Positions 24,454 to 32,524 of a stretch of DNA of 64,000 nt are shown piece after piece. The first letter of the stretch is position 1; every line of letters starts with the position of its first letter. A program made the position numbers and the translations under genes. The notes beneath the pieces were generated by a model. That model was not told the origin of the DNA. It saw only the letters and a list, made by a program, of their open reading frames with translations, and ran no database searches. This stretch comes from JAAZNF01 sp964561025 (lineage in GTDB: Bacteria > Myxococcota > B64-G9). The DNA lies in assembly GCA_964561025.1 (NCBI GenBank), contig CAZLNM010000012.1, positions 1 to 64,000 of the forward strand, read 5' to 3'.

Positions 24454-26769
24454 ATGCGGCACCTTCCTCACGGGATGCTCCCGGCCCTGCTGGCCGTGGC
24501 GATCGCGGCCGGCGGGCGCGCGGAGGCGGCGGCGCCGGGAGGAGGGGAGGCGTCCGCCGCGCACGCCGCCATCGAGGGGGTGCTGCGGGACAAACAGAGC
24601 GGCGAGCCGCTGCCCGGGGCGCCGGTCCAGCTCGACGGCAAGGACATCGCCATCACCGACGAGCGCGGGCGCTTCGTCTTCGAGCGGGTCGCGCCCGGCG
24701 CCCACGAGCTGTGGGTCCAGGACCCCGACCACGTCCCGCTGCGCGTGCACGTCAATGTGGCCGAGGGCCAGCGGCTGTCCCTGTCCTACGCCCTGGACCC
24801 CGTAGGCTCCGAGGAGCAGGAAGAGGTGGTGGTGGTCTCGAAGCGCCTCCAGGCCGAGGTCAGCAACACCGTGGTGCAGGTGGAGGAGGTCAAGAAGATC
24901 CCCGGCACCCAGGGCGACGTGGGCAAGATCGTGCAGAGCCTGCCCGGCGTGGCGCAGGGCATGGCCTTCTCCTCGGGGACCATGGGGCCGGGGCTGCTCA
25001 TCCAGGGCGCGGCTCCGCAGGACAGCAAGATCCTGATCGACGGGCACCCGGTGCCGCTCTTGTATCACTTCATGGGGCTCACCTCGGCCGTCAACTCGGA
25101 CATCCTGAAGAGCATCGACTTCATTCCCGGGGCCTTCGGCGCCGAGTTCGGCGAGGCCATCGGGGGCATCGTGGACACCCGCACACGGCCCTGCGACCGG
25201 CAGGACTTCGGCGGCTACGTCAACCTGGGCATGATCGACGCCGGCGTCCTCTTGGAAGGCCCGCTGGGGCCGAAGGCCGGCTTCGTGGCCGCTTTCCGCC
25301 GCAGCACGGTGGACGTGTGGCTGCCCTCGGTGCTCGAGGACATCGAGGGCTTCGAACTCACCGTGGCCCCGGTGTACTACGACTACCAGCTCAAACTTGA
25401 GCTGCTGCCGGCGCGCGGCGATCACCTGACGCTGTTCGCCTACGGCTCATCCGACGAGGCGCGCCTGGTGATGCAGAAGGCCGTGAGCGCCGACCCCGGC
25501 ATGCTCGGCACCTACCAGGACCAGATCCAGTTCCACCGCGTGAACCTGGCCTGGGTCCACTCGCCCGACCCGTCCTGGGAGTTCCGCACCTCGCTGGCCG
25601 GCGGCTACGACCAGTACCACTTCCGCTTCGGGGCCGAGCGCTTCGTGCAGGCGCGGGTGTACTCCATGGCCAGCCGCTTCGACTGGGAGTGGCAGATCGA
25701 CCGGCGCTGGTTCATCCACGGCGGGCTGCTCGCCTCGACGTTGTCCTACCAGTACTCCATGCGCATGCCCCGGCCGCCGAAGGAGGGCGAGGTGGTGGCG
25801 GACTTCGCCAGCCTGGAGATCCTGGAGGGGAGCGAGCGCACCGCCTGGATGTGGGGCGGGGCCTACGGCGTGCTCGGCTGGTCGCCGGTGCCGCGGCTGC
25901 TGCTCACCCTGGGCGCGCGGGTGGAGGCCTTCGACCTGCCGCTCAACCAGGCGGTGTTGCTCCCGCGACTTTCGTTACGCTACGAACCGCGGCCCGGCAC
26001 CGTGCTCAGCGCGGGCTTCGGCATTTACGCCCAGGCCCCGGCCCCGGACGAGATGTCGCGCCTGCTCGGCAACCCCGATCTCGACATGGTGCGGGCGCGC
26101 CACTACGCCCTGCGCGTCCAGCAGGACTTGCCCTGGCAGGGCCAGCTCGACGTGGAGGTGTTCTACAAGGAGATGGACAAGCTGGTGGTGCCGGACGCGC
26201 GGGCCTTCTACAGCAACGCCGGCCGGGGCAAGGCCTCTGGCCTGCAGCTCATGCTGCGGCGCGACGCCCGCGAAGGCCCCTTCGGCTGGCTGGCCTACAC
26301 CCTGATGCGCTCCGAGCGGCAGGACGGCCCGGGCCAGCCGTGGCGGCTGTTCGACTGGGACCAGACGCACATCCTCACCATGGTGCTGGGCTACCTGCTG
26401 CCCACCGGCCCGGTGGTGCCCGCGCACGGCCTTCGCGACGGCTGGCAGTTCGGGCTGCGCTTCTCGCTCGTCTCCGGCAACCCCACCACGCCGCTGCTCG
26501 GCGGCATCTTCGACGCCGACTACGACAGCTACCGGCCCATCCCGCTCGAGAAGAACAGCGAGCGCCTGCCGCTCAACCACCGCCTGGACGTGCGGGTGGA
26601 CTACACCTGGGCCTTCGCCCGCTTCGCGCTCACCCTTTTTCTCGACGTGCAGAACGCCTACAATTACCGCTCGGTGGAAGGCATCCGCTACAACTACGAC
26701 TTCACTGAGCGCGCCTACTTCCGGGGCCTGCCCATCATCCCGGCCCTGGGCCTGAAGGGGTCCTTCTAA
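24454..26769 (+). CDS. TonB-dependent outer-membrane receptor with N-terminal carboxypeptidase-regulatory-like domain
   Basis: 771 residues. Signal peptide (about 1-26). A regulatory beta-sandwich (about 40-105: IEGVLRDKQSGEPLPGAPVQL) is followed by a probable TonB box EEVVVVS. Plug domain about 130-240 (KKIPGTQGDVGKIVQSLPGV, LLIQGAAPQDSKILIDGHPV). The rest is a 22-strand beta-barrel ending in a terminal Phe. Such receptors import iron chelators, sugars or other large ligands with energy from TonB. No TonB/ExbBD genes in the window. It shares TAATG with the next gene, pointing to a receptor-lipoprotein unit. Confidence 0.85.
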   Translation: MRHLPHGMLPALLAVAIAAGGRAEAAAPGGGEASAAHAAIEGVLRDKQSGEPLPGAPVQLDGKDIAITDERGRFVFERVAPGAHELWVQDPDHVPLRVHVNVAEGQRLSLSYALDPVGSEEQEEVVVVSKRLQAEVSNTVVQVEEVKKIPGTQGDVGKIVQSLPGVAQGMAFSSGTMGPGLLIQGAAPQDSKILIDGHPVPLLYHFMGLTSAVNSDILKSIDFIPGAFGAEFGEAIGGIVDTRTRPCDRQDFGGYVNLGMIDAGVLLEGPLGPKAGFVAAFRRSTVDVWLPSVLEDIEGFELTVAPVYYDYQLKLELLPARGDHLTLFAYGSSDEARLVMQKAVSADPGMLGTYQDQIQFHRVNLAWVHSPDPSWEFRTSLAGGYDQYHFRFGAERFVQARVYSMASRFDWEWQIDRRWFIHGGLLASTLSYQYSMRMPRPPKEGEVVADFASLEILEGSERTAWMWGGAYGVLGWSPVPRLLLTLGARVEAFDLPLNQAVLLPRLSLRYEPRPGTVLSAGFGIYAQAPAPDEMSRLLGNPDLDMVRARHYALRVQQDLPWQGQLDVEVFYKEMDKLVVPDARAFYSNAGRGKASGLQLMLRRDAREGPFGWLAYTLMRSERQDGPGQPWRLFDWDQTHILTMVLGYLLPTGPVVPAHGLRDGWQFGLRFSLVSGNPTTPLLGGIFDADYDSYRPIPLEKNSERLPLNHRLDVRVDYTWAFARFALTLFLDVQNAYNYRSVEGIRYNYDFTERAYFRGLPIIPALGLKGSF

Positions 26770-27623
26770 TGCGCCGCGCCCTCGCCGCTGCGTTGTGCCT
26801 GTGCGCCGCCGCGTTCGCGGCCGGCTGCGACAACCCCTTTCCGCCGGGGTCGCTGGTCGAGCGCCTGCGCGTGCTGGGTGTGCGGGCCGAACCGCCCGAG
26901 GTGGGCCTCGACGGCGAGGTCGTGCTTTCGGCGCTGGTGGCCGATCCGCAGGGCGGCGGCCGGCCGCTTTCGTTCGAGTGGGCGGTGTGCCTGAGCGAGC
27001 TTTCCTACCAGGCCGCGGACATCGACTGCCCCGGCGCGGACGGCTATGCGCTGCCGGGGTCGGGAGACACGGCGCGTCTCTCCGTGCCCGCGCTGGTGGA
27101 GTTCGCGGCGGCGAACCTCCCGGCGGGCTCGTTCGGCGACCCCGCCGCCTGGAAGGACCTGAAGTGGTTCCCGCTCATCGTCGGCCTGCGGGCCCGGGCT
27201 GGCGATGAGGTCGTCCGCGCCATCAAGCGGGTGCGGCTGCGGCTGGCCACCGAGGAGCCCCCCAACGCCAACCCGCGCCTTCTGGGCCTCACGCTCGACG
27301 GGGCAGAGGCGCTGGATCTTGTGCAGGTGAAGGCGGGGGCGACGGTGTCGTTCCAGGCCCTGGTCGATCCGGCCACGCGCGAGCGGTACCGCCGGCAGGG
27401 CGAGAGCGAGGAGCGCATCGAGGACGTGGTGTTCGCCTGGTTCGCCACCGGCGGCGAGTTCGAGGGTGACTACTCGGTCCTGTCCGGCGACGGCACCAGC
27501 GAGTTCGACCGCATGCGGTGGACGGCGCCGGACGAACCCGGCCAGGTCGAGCTGTGGGTGGTCGCCCGCGACGGCCGGTTCGGCGAGGACTGGTTGGAGC
27601 GAACCATCGAGGTGGTCCCGTGA
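26769..27623 (+). CDS. Lipoprotein partner of the TonB-dependent receptor, unknown fold
   Basis: 284 residues. Lipoprotein signal MRRALAAALCLCAAAFAAGC, lipid Cys at 20. The body has beta-rich segments resembling Ig-like or surface domains (EVGLDGEVVLSALVADPQGG; GDGTSEFDRMRWTAPDEPGQVELWVVARD near the end). No enzyme motif. The ATG overlaps the receptor's stop by one base, so the two are coupled, as in receptor/surface-lipoprotein pairs. Role inferred from context only. Confidence 0.7.
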   Translation: MRRALAAALCLCAAAFAAGCDNPFPPGSLVERLRVLGVRAEPPEVGLDGEVVLSALVADPQGGGRPLSFEWAVCLSELSYQAADIDCPGADGYALPGSGDTARLSVPALVEFAAANLPAGSFGDPAAWKDLKWFPLIVGLRARAGDEVVRAIKRVRLRLATEEPPNANPRLLGLTLDGAEALDLVQVKAGATVSFQALVDPATRERYRRQGESEERIEDVVFAWFATGGEFEGDYSVLSGDGTSEFDRMRWTAPDEPGQVELWVVARDGRFGEDWLERTIEVVP

Positions 27624-27705
27624 CGAAGCGCATCTGGAATGGATACAGGCTGGCGCCGAGTGAGCGGGCGCGCACACACGCGACCTCTCGACCGGCCAGG
27701 ACATT

Positions 27706-27757
27706 CGCGCCCGACCGCGCTGGCGCTGGCGGCCCCGCTGTCGGTCGCGAGCTTACG
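27706..27757. repeat. Copy A of a dispersed intergenic element
   Basis: Shares in order CGCGCCCG, GCGCTGGC, CGCT, TCGGTCGCGA and CTTACG with 32450-32504. It lies just before the ribosome site of murA. The similarity is patchy, so the relationship is tentative. Confidence 0.35.
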
Positions 27758-27771
27758 AAGGAGCGTGCCCC

Positions 27772-29055
27772 GTGGAAGCGTTCGTGATCGAGGGAGGCCG
27801 CCGCCTGAGCGGGAGCATCCGCCCCAGCGGCAACAAGAACTCCGCCCTACCGCTCCTGGCCGCGTCATTGCTCACCGACCAGCCGCTCATCCTGCGCAAC
27901 GTGCCGCGCATCCGTGACGTGGCCGCCAAGCGCCAGATCCTGGCCGCCCAGGGCGTGGCCTTCGACGAGCCGGGGGCCAACGTGCTGCGCATGCAGTCCG
28001 GCTCCATGCCCGCCATGGACCCCGATCCCGAGCTGTGCCGGCGCATCCGCACCTCCATCCTGTTGGCCGGCCCGCTGCTGGCGCGCCTCGGCCACGTGCG
28101 CCTGCCGCGCCCCGGGGGCGACCGCATCGGCCCGCGCCCGCTGGACACCCACTTCCAGGTGCTGCGCGCGCTGGGGGCCAAGGTCGAGATCACCCCGCAC
28201 TTCTACGAGGCTCGCACCGACGGGCTGCGCGGCGCCGATATCTTCCTCGAGGAGATGAGCGTGACCGGCACCGAGCAGGCGGTGCTGGCGGCGGTGCTGG
28301 CCGACGGCGACACGGTCATTTGCAACGCGGCCTCGGAGCCGCACGTGCAGGACCTGTGCCGCTGCCTGTGCGGCATGGGCGCGCGCATCTCGGGGATCGG
28401 CACCAACACCCTGGAGATCCATGGCGTGCCCAGGCTCGCCGGCGCGGACTTCACCCTCGGCCCGGACTACATGGAGGTCGGATCGTTTCTGGGGCTGGCG
28501 GCGGTCACCGGCTCCGAGCTGCGCATCCAGGGGGCGCGCCCGCAGGAGCACCGCATGACCCGCATCGCCTTCGGCAAGCTCGGCGTGACCTGGCGCGACG
28601 AGGGCGACGACATCGTCATCCCAGCCGGGCAGGAGCTGCGCGTGCAGGCCGGGCCCCACGGGGCCATCCCCAAGATCGACGACGCGCCCTGGCCGGGTTT
28701 CCCCTCCGACCTCATGAGCATCGCGCTCACCGTGGCCACCCAGGCCGAGGGCACGGTGCTGATCCACGAGAAGATGTTCCAGAGCCGCCTGTTCTTCGTG
28801 GACAAGCTCATCGACATGGGGGCGCGCATCATCCTGTGCGATCCCCACCGGGCGGTGGTGTCCGGCCGCTCCCCGCTGTTCGGCGAATCCCTCACCAGCC
28901 CCGACATCCGGGCCGGCATGGCCATCCTCATCGCCGCGTTGTGCGCCCAGGGGCAGTCGGTCATCTCCAACATCGAGCAGATCGATCGCGGTTACCAGGA
29001 CATCGAAAAGCGCCTCGCCGCCGTCGGCGCCGCCATCCGGCGCGTGAGCCTCTAG
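27772..29055 (+). CDS. murA: UDP-N-acetylglucosamine 1-carboxyvinyltransferase, Asp variant
   Basis: 427 residues. First committed step of peptidoglycan synthesis: transfers enolpyruvyl from PEP to UDP-GlcNAc. Conserved Lys22 (GNKNSALPLL), FPSDL with the general-base Asp, and a C-terminal DRGYQDIEKRL with the PEP-binding Arg. The catalytic loop Cys (Cys115 in E. coli) is Asp117 here (RPGGDRIGPRP). The same Cys-to-Asp change occurs naturally in Mycobacterium and Chlamydia, and enzymes with it are active but insensitive to fosfomycin. Start GTG with GAAGGAG (27757-27763). Confidence 0.93.
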   Translation: MEAFVIEGGRRLSGSIRPSGNKNSALPLLAASLLTDQPLILRNVPRIRDVAAKRQILAAQGVAFDEPGANVLRMQSGSMPAMDPDPELCRRIRTSILLAGPLLARLGHVRLPRPGGDRIGPRPLDTHFQVLRALGAKVEITPHFYEARTDGLRGADIFLEEMSVTGTEQAVLAAVLADGDTVICNAASEPHVQDLCRCLCGMGARISGIGTNTLEIHGVPRLAGADFTLGPDYMEVGSFLGLAAVTGSELRIQGARPQEHRMTRIAFGKLGVTWRDEGDDIVIPAGQELRVQAGPHGAIPKIDDAPWPGFPSDLMSIALTVATQAEGTVLIHEKMFQSRLFFVDKLIDMGARIILCDPHRAVVSGRSPLFGESLTSPDIRAGMAILIAALCAQGQSVISNIEQIDRGYQDIEKRLAAVGAAIRRVSL

Positions 29056-29073
29056 CTCCCCCGTCCATCCGCC

Positions 29074-29107
29074 GTCCGGATTTCGACAGTATGTTCGAAA
29101 TCCGGAC
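29074..29107. promoter_or_regulatory. Perfect 13-bp dyad, candidate enhancer-binding site (or terminator)
   Basis: GTCCGGATTTCGA (29074-29086), 8-base spacer, TCGAAATCCGGAC (29095-29107). The centre is about 95 bases upstream of the predicted start point of the sigma-54-like promoter, where an enhancer-binding activator would sit. It is also 18 bases after the murA stop, so it could be a terminator, but no T-run follows. Confidence 0.55.
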
Positions 29108-29159
29108 AGGATCGGCGATGCCGTTCGTAAATCTATCTGAAAAACAAAGGCAATTTTTC

Positions 29160-29175
29160 TGGCATCGATCTTGCT
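29160..29175 (+). promoter_or_regulatory. Sigma-54-type (-24/-12) promoter of sctV operon
   Basis: TGGCATCGATCTTGCT: the GG (29161-29162) and GC (29173-29174) pairs are separated by exactly ten bases, with TGGCA and TTGC matching consensus. Predicted start near 29186. GGGAGAAG (29197-29204) then precedes the ATG at 29209. Confidence 0.65.
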
Positions 29176-29208
29176 TACACACCGGCCGGATATCACGGGA
29201 GAAGCTTC

Positions 29209-31068
29209 ATGGACTTTATCAGGCGTGTGGGCAGGATGCTTCTCGGTGGAGGCCGGATGGAGCGTATCTTCGCCCTGTTCGTCCTCTCGGCGGTGGCCAT
29301 CCTGATCCTGCCCATCCCACCCGCCTTGATGGACCTGCTCCTGTGCGCGAACCTGGCCGGCTCGCTCACGTTGCTCTTGGTCTCGCTAGAGATGGGGGAC
29401 GCGCTGCGGGTGGCCTCGTTCCCCACGCTGCTTCTGGTCAGCACCGTGTTCCGCCTCACCCTGAACATCTCCACCAGCCGGCTGGTGCTGCTCCACGGCG
29501 ACGCGGGCGCGGTGGTGCGGGCCTTCGGCGAGTTCGTGGTGCAGGGCAATCCCCTGGTGGGCGGCATCGTGTTCCTCATCATCACCGTGGTGCAGTTCGT
29601 GGTCATCGCCAAGGGGGGCGAGCGGGTGGCCGAGGTCACCGCGCGCTTCACCCTCGACGCCATGCCGGGCAAGCAGATGAGCATCGACGCCGACCTGCGC
29701 GGCGGGCTCATCGACGGCGCCGAGGCGGCGCGCCGGCGCGGGCAGCTGGAGCGCGAGGCCCAATTCTACGGCGCCATGGACGGCGCCATGAAGTTCGTCA
29801 AGGGCGACGCCGTGGCCGGCCTGGTGATCGTGGCGGTGAACATCCTGGGGGGCCTGCTGGTGGGCGTGGGGCAGCACGGCATGGAGCTGCCCGCCGCGGT
29901 GGCCCACTACACCGTGCTCACCATCGGCGACGGGCTGGCCTCCCAGGTGCCGGCGCTGCTGGTGTCGGTCGCGGCCGGGCTGGTGATCACCCGGGTCCGG
30001 CCGGAGAAGAGCGGCGCGGGGCTGGGGGGCGAGGTGCTGCGCCAGCTCGGCGCGCACCCCGAGGCCTTGCTGCTGGCGGGAGGGGCGTTGTCCGGCCTGG
30101 GGGTCATCCCGGGGATGCCCACCGTCTCGTTCATGGTCCTGGGCGGAGCGACGGTGGCCCTGGGCCTTTGGCTGCGCGCCCGGGGCCGGCGCGACCTGCG
30201 GGCACGGGCGGAGCCGGCGCCGCGCGAGGGCGGGCCGTGCCTGTTCCTGGACCCCGCCATTTCGCCACAGGAGATCATGCCGCGGTTGGAGGAGCTGCGG
30301 CGGGGGCTCGAGGAGGACCTGGGGATCCCGGTGCCGTCCGTGCGGCTCGCCGCCGGGGCGCCGGGGCGCTGGCGCCTGGAGGTGGACCAGGCTCCCGTCG
30401 CGGCCGGCGCGCTGCCCGATCGGAACGTTCCCTGGGGCCGGCTGGAACAGGCCTTGCGGGAGTCGGCCTTCCGCTTCGTGGGGGTGCAGGAGGTGCAGGA
30501 TCTGCTGGATCGGCTGGAGCGGAGCCAGCCCGCGCTGGTGCGCGAGATCGTCCCGCGGCTCATCCCGCCGGTGCTCCTGGCCGAGGTGCTCGCGCGCCTG
30601 GTCGAGGAGGGCGTGCCGATCCGCAACCTCAAGGGCATCTTGCTCTCGCTGGCCGAGCACGCGCGCCGCGAGTCCGACCCGGTCCAGCTCAGCGAGCGGG
30701 TGCGCGAGGCCCTGCGGCCGATCATCAGCCACCGCCTGGCGCCGGACGGCAGCCTGCAGCCGCTCCTGCTGGACCCGGCCATCGAGGAGGCGCTGGCCAG
30801 GGGCCTTTCGCGCGACGGCGCCGGGGCCTCGCTGTCGCTGCCACCCGAGCAGGGAGAGGCCATCCTGAGCGCCCTCGAACGGACTCTGCGCAAAGGCGCG
30901 GGCCAACCGGTGGTGGTCCTGACCCGGCCGGAGCTGCGCCGTCCCTTCTGGAAGCTGGCCGCCAACCTGTGCCGCACGCTCTTCGTGGTGAGCTACGGGG
31001 AGCTGGAGCCGAACGTCTCGCTCAAGCCCGCCGGCGTGATCCGGCTGGCCCTGGAGGCAAAGAAATGA
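29209..31068 (+). CDS. Type III secretion export-gate protein, SctV/FlhA family (non-flagellar type)
   Basis: 619 residues, a little shorter than most SctV. Membrane domain about 17-330 with the family signature (FPTLLLVSTVFRLTLNISTSRLVL; GGERVAEVTARFTLDAMPGKQM; GLASQVPALLVSVAAGLV). The cytoplasmic ring domain follows (about 345-619), ending in SYGELEPNVSLKPAGVIRLAL. SctV forms the nonameric export gate that passes substrates. It looks closer to virulence-type SctV than FlhA (NISTSR rather than NVASTR). No other secretion gene lies in the window; the next two genes are TPR and FHA proteins. Confidence 0.85.
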   Translation: MDFIRRVGRMLLGGGRMERIFALFVLSAVAILILPIPPALMDLLLCANLAGSLTLLLVSLEMGDALRVASFPTLLLVSTVFRLTLNISTSRLVLLHGDAGAVVRAFGEFVVQGNPLVGGIVFLIITVVQFVVIAKGGERVAEVTARFTLDAMPGKQMSIDADLRGGLIDGAEAARRRGQLEREAQFYGAMDGAMKFVKGDAVAGLVIVAVNILGGLLVGVGQHGMELPAAVAHYTVLTIGDGLASQVPALLVSVAAGLVITRVRPEKSGAGLGGEVLRQLGAHPEALLLAGGALSGLGVIPGMPTVSFMVLGGATVALGLWLRARGRRDLRARAEPAPREGGPCLFLDPAISPQEIMPRLEELRRGLEEDLGIPVPSVRLAAGAPGRWRLEVDQAPVAAGALPDRNVPWGRLEQALRESAFRFVGVQEVQDLLDRLERSQPALVREIVPRLIPPVLLAEVLARLVEEGVPIRNLKGILLSLAEHARRESDPVQLSERVREALRPIISHRLAPDGSLQPLLLDPAIEEALARGLSRDGAGASLSLPPEQGEAILSALERTLRKGAGQPVVVLTRPELRRPFWKLAANLCRTLFVVSYGELEPNVSLKPAGVIRLALEAKK

Positions 31069-31607
31069 AGATCCCGCTCGCGGTGTGGTTCGCCATCGCC
31101 GGGGTGTGCGGTTGCTTTGCGAGGACGGTGGTGCACCCCGAGGCGGTGCGGCTCAACGACGAGGGCGCCCGGGCCATGGCCGAGGGGCGCGCGCGCGAGG
31201 CGCGGGTGCTGTTCGAGCTGAGCCTGGAGTACGGGCCGTGCTACGCCGAGGCCCTGCACAACCTGGGGATCTGGCACCTGCTGCGCGGGGAGTTGCCGGC
31301 CGCCGCCCTGCGCGAGGAGGAGGCGCTGGTCTGCCGGCCGGACCTGGTCCAGGCTCGGTGCGGACTGGGAGTGGTGCGTTGGCGGCAGGGGGATCGCGAC
31401 GAGGCGCGCGCGCTGTTCGAGGAGGCCCTGCGGCTCGATCCCGGATCGCTCGACGCGCGGCGCAACCTGGTGCTCCTGGATCTAGAACAGGGAAGGCTGG
31501 AGGAGGCCCGCATCCAACTCGATCGGCTGCGGGTCCTCTCCCCGGAAGACCCGATTCTGAAAGACCTGCCACCGGACGCAGAGACCGCTTTTTCGGATGG
31601 CCAGTGA
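31065..31607 (+). CDS. TPR protein with N-terminal signal or anchor, in sctV operon
   Basis: 180 residues. The N-terminal hydrophobic stretch (MKIPLAVWFAIAGVCGCFA) is probably a signal peptide, with a possible but non-consensus lipid Cys. Three to four TPR units cover about 28-165 (LNDEGARAMAEGRAREARVLFE, ALHNLGIWHLLRGELPAAA, ARCGLGVVRWRQGDRDEARALFEEAL). The ATG overlaps the sctV stop (ATGA), so it is coupled to the export gate. TPR proteins in such systems act as chaperones or pilotins; the role here is inferred only. Confidence 0.8.
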   Translation: MKIPLAVWFAIAGVCGCFARTVVHPEAVRLNDEGARAMAEGRAREARVLFELSLEYGPCYAEALHNLGIWHLLRGELPAAALREEEALVCRPDLVQARCGLGVVRWRQGDRDEARALFEEALRLDPGSLDARRNLVLLDLEQGRLEEARIQLDRLRVLSPEDPILKDLPPDAETAFSDGQ

Positions 31608-31620
31608 AAGAGGGAGGATC

Positions 31621-32427
31621 ATGACATTTCGCTTCTTCATCGTGGGACAGGAAGCCACCGCGGCGGGGTTCTTCGTGGACGAGGCCCGCGCGGGCCCGGA
31701 GGTCGTCCTCGGCCGGGACGAGCAAGCGCACATCGTGCTCCCGGATCCCTCCGTCTCCCGCCGGCACTGCCGGGTGACGGAACACGCGGACGGGCCGCGG
31801 GTGGAGGACCTGGGTAGCCGGCTCGGCACACGTCTGAACGGCGCCGCGCTGCTGCCGGGGGAGCCTGTGTTGCTACGGCAGGGGGACGAACTCACCCTGG
31901 GGGTGTACCGGGTGGTCTTCGTGGGGGACTCTGACGCTGCCTGCGATGAGACTCGCGCCGTGGCGGCGGCGCTGCAGGAACTCCTCGAGCAGCCGGACGC
32001 CGTGGTCGAGAAGGCGTACCTGGAGATTGAGAACGGGCCCGAGGCAGGGAAGCGTATCGATCTGCCAGACGAGGGCGTGCTGCGGCTCGGCCGCGGCCGG
32101 GAGTGCGAGGTTCGCCTGGATGACGCGCGAACCTCGAGAGCCCACGCGCTGATTCGGCTGCGCCGCAAGGAGGCCTGGCTGGAGGACAATGGATCTCAAA
32201 ACGGCACCTTCGTGGGCGAGCGGCGAGTGCGACGGGAGGTCCGGCTCGCGGATCGGGATCAGTTGCGCCTGGGCCGGATGGTGCTGCGCGTACGGCTGCC
32301 AAAGCAACCGCTCGATCTCGGCGCCGTCCTCTCGGCCCGGACGGGGCCGGCGCGGCGCCTGTGGCTTTCCTCGCTGGCATTTCTGCTGATGGGAGTCGGC
32401 GGTCTTCTGCTGGCGGCGTGGACCTAG
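31621..32427 (+). CDS. Double FHA-domain protein with C-terminal membrane helix
   Basis: 268 residues from the ATG at 31621, which has GGGAGG just ahead; an in-frame upstream ATG at 31597 is less likely. First FHA about 25-95 (LGRDEQAHIVLPDPSVSRRHCRV). Second FHA about 140-210 (LGRGRECEVRLDDARTSRAHALI, then NGTFVGE). A C-terminal membrane helix (about 245-265) anchors it with the FHA domains in the cytoplasm. FHA modules bind phosphothreonine peptides. SctD-type ring proteins also carry FHA-like domains, so this may be a reduced SctD-like basal-body part; that is a hypothesis. Confidence 0.85.
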   Translation: MTFRFFIVGQEATAAGFFVDEARAGPEVVLGRDEQAHIVLPDPSVSRRHCRVTEHADGPRVEDLGSRLGTRLNGAALLPGEPVLLRQGDELTLGVYRVVFVGDSDAACDETRAVAAALQELLEQPDAVVEKAYLEIENGPEAGKRIDLPDEGVLRLGRGRECEVRLDDARTSRAHALIRLRRKEAWLEDNGSQNGTFVGERRVRREVRLADRDQLRLGRMVLRVRLPKQPLDLGAVLSARTGPARRLWLSSLAFLLMGVGGLLLAAWT

Positions 32428-32449
32428 CGTTGCTGTGCCGCAACTTACG

Positions 32450-32504
32450 CGCGCCCGCCCGCCAGCGCTGGCTCTTTCGCTCCCACGATCGGTCGCGACT
32501 TACG
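32450..32504. repeat. Copy B of a dispersed intergenic element
   Basis: Matches the element at 27706-27757 in the order CGCGCCCG, GCGCTGGC, CGCT, TCGGTCGCGA, CTTACG. It occupies the gap between two convergent FHA genes and may carry terminator function. The 13-mer GCGCTGGCTCTTT inside it is also found at 22399-22411. Confidence 0.35.
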
Positions 32505-32524
32505 GAGAGAGGAGGGTGGGCGTC

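Noticed and set aside
28035..31607. 1,190-residue open frame
   Set aside because: Only its last 180 codons are real (the TPR protein from 31065); the rest is a GC-rich shadow of murA and sctV.
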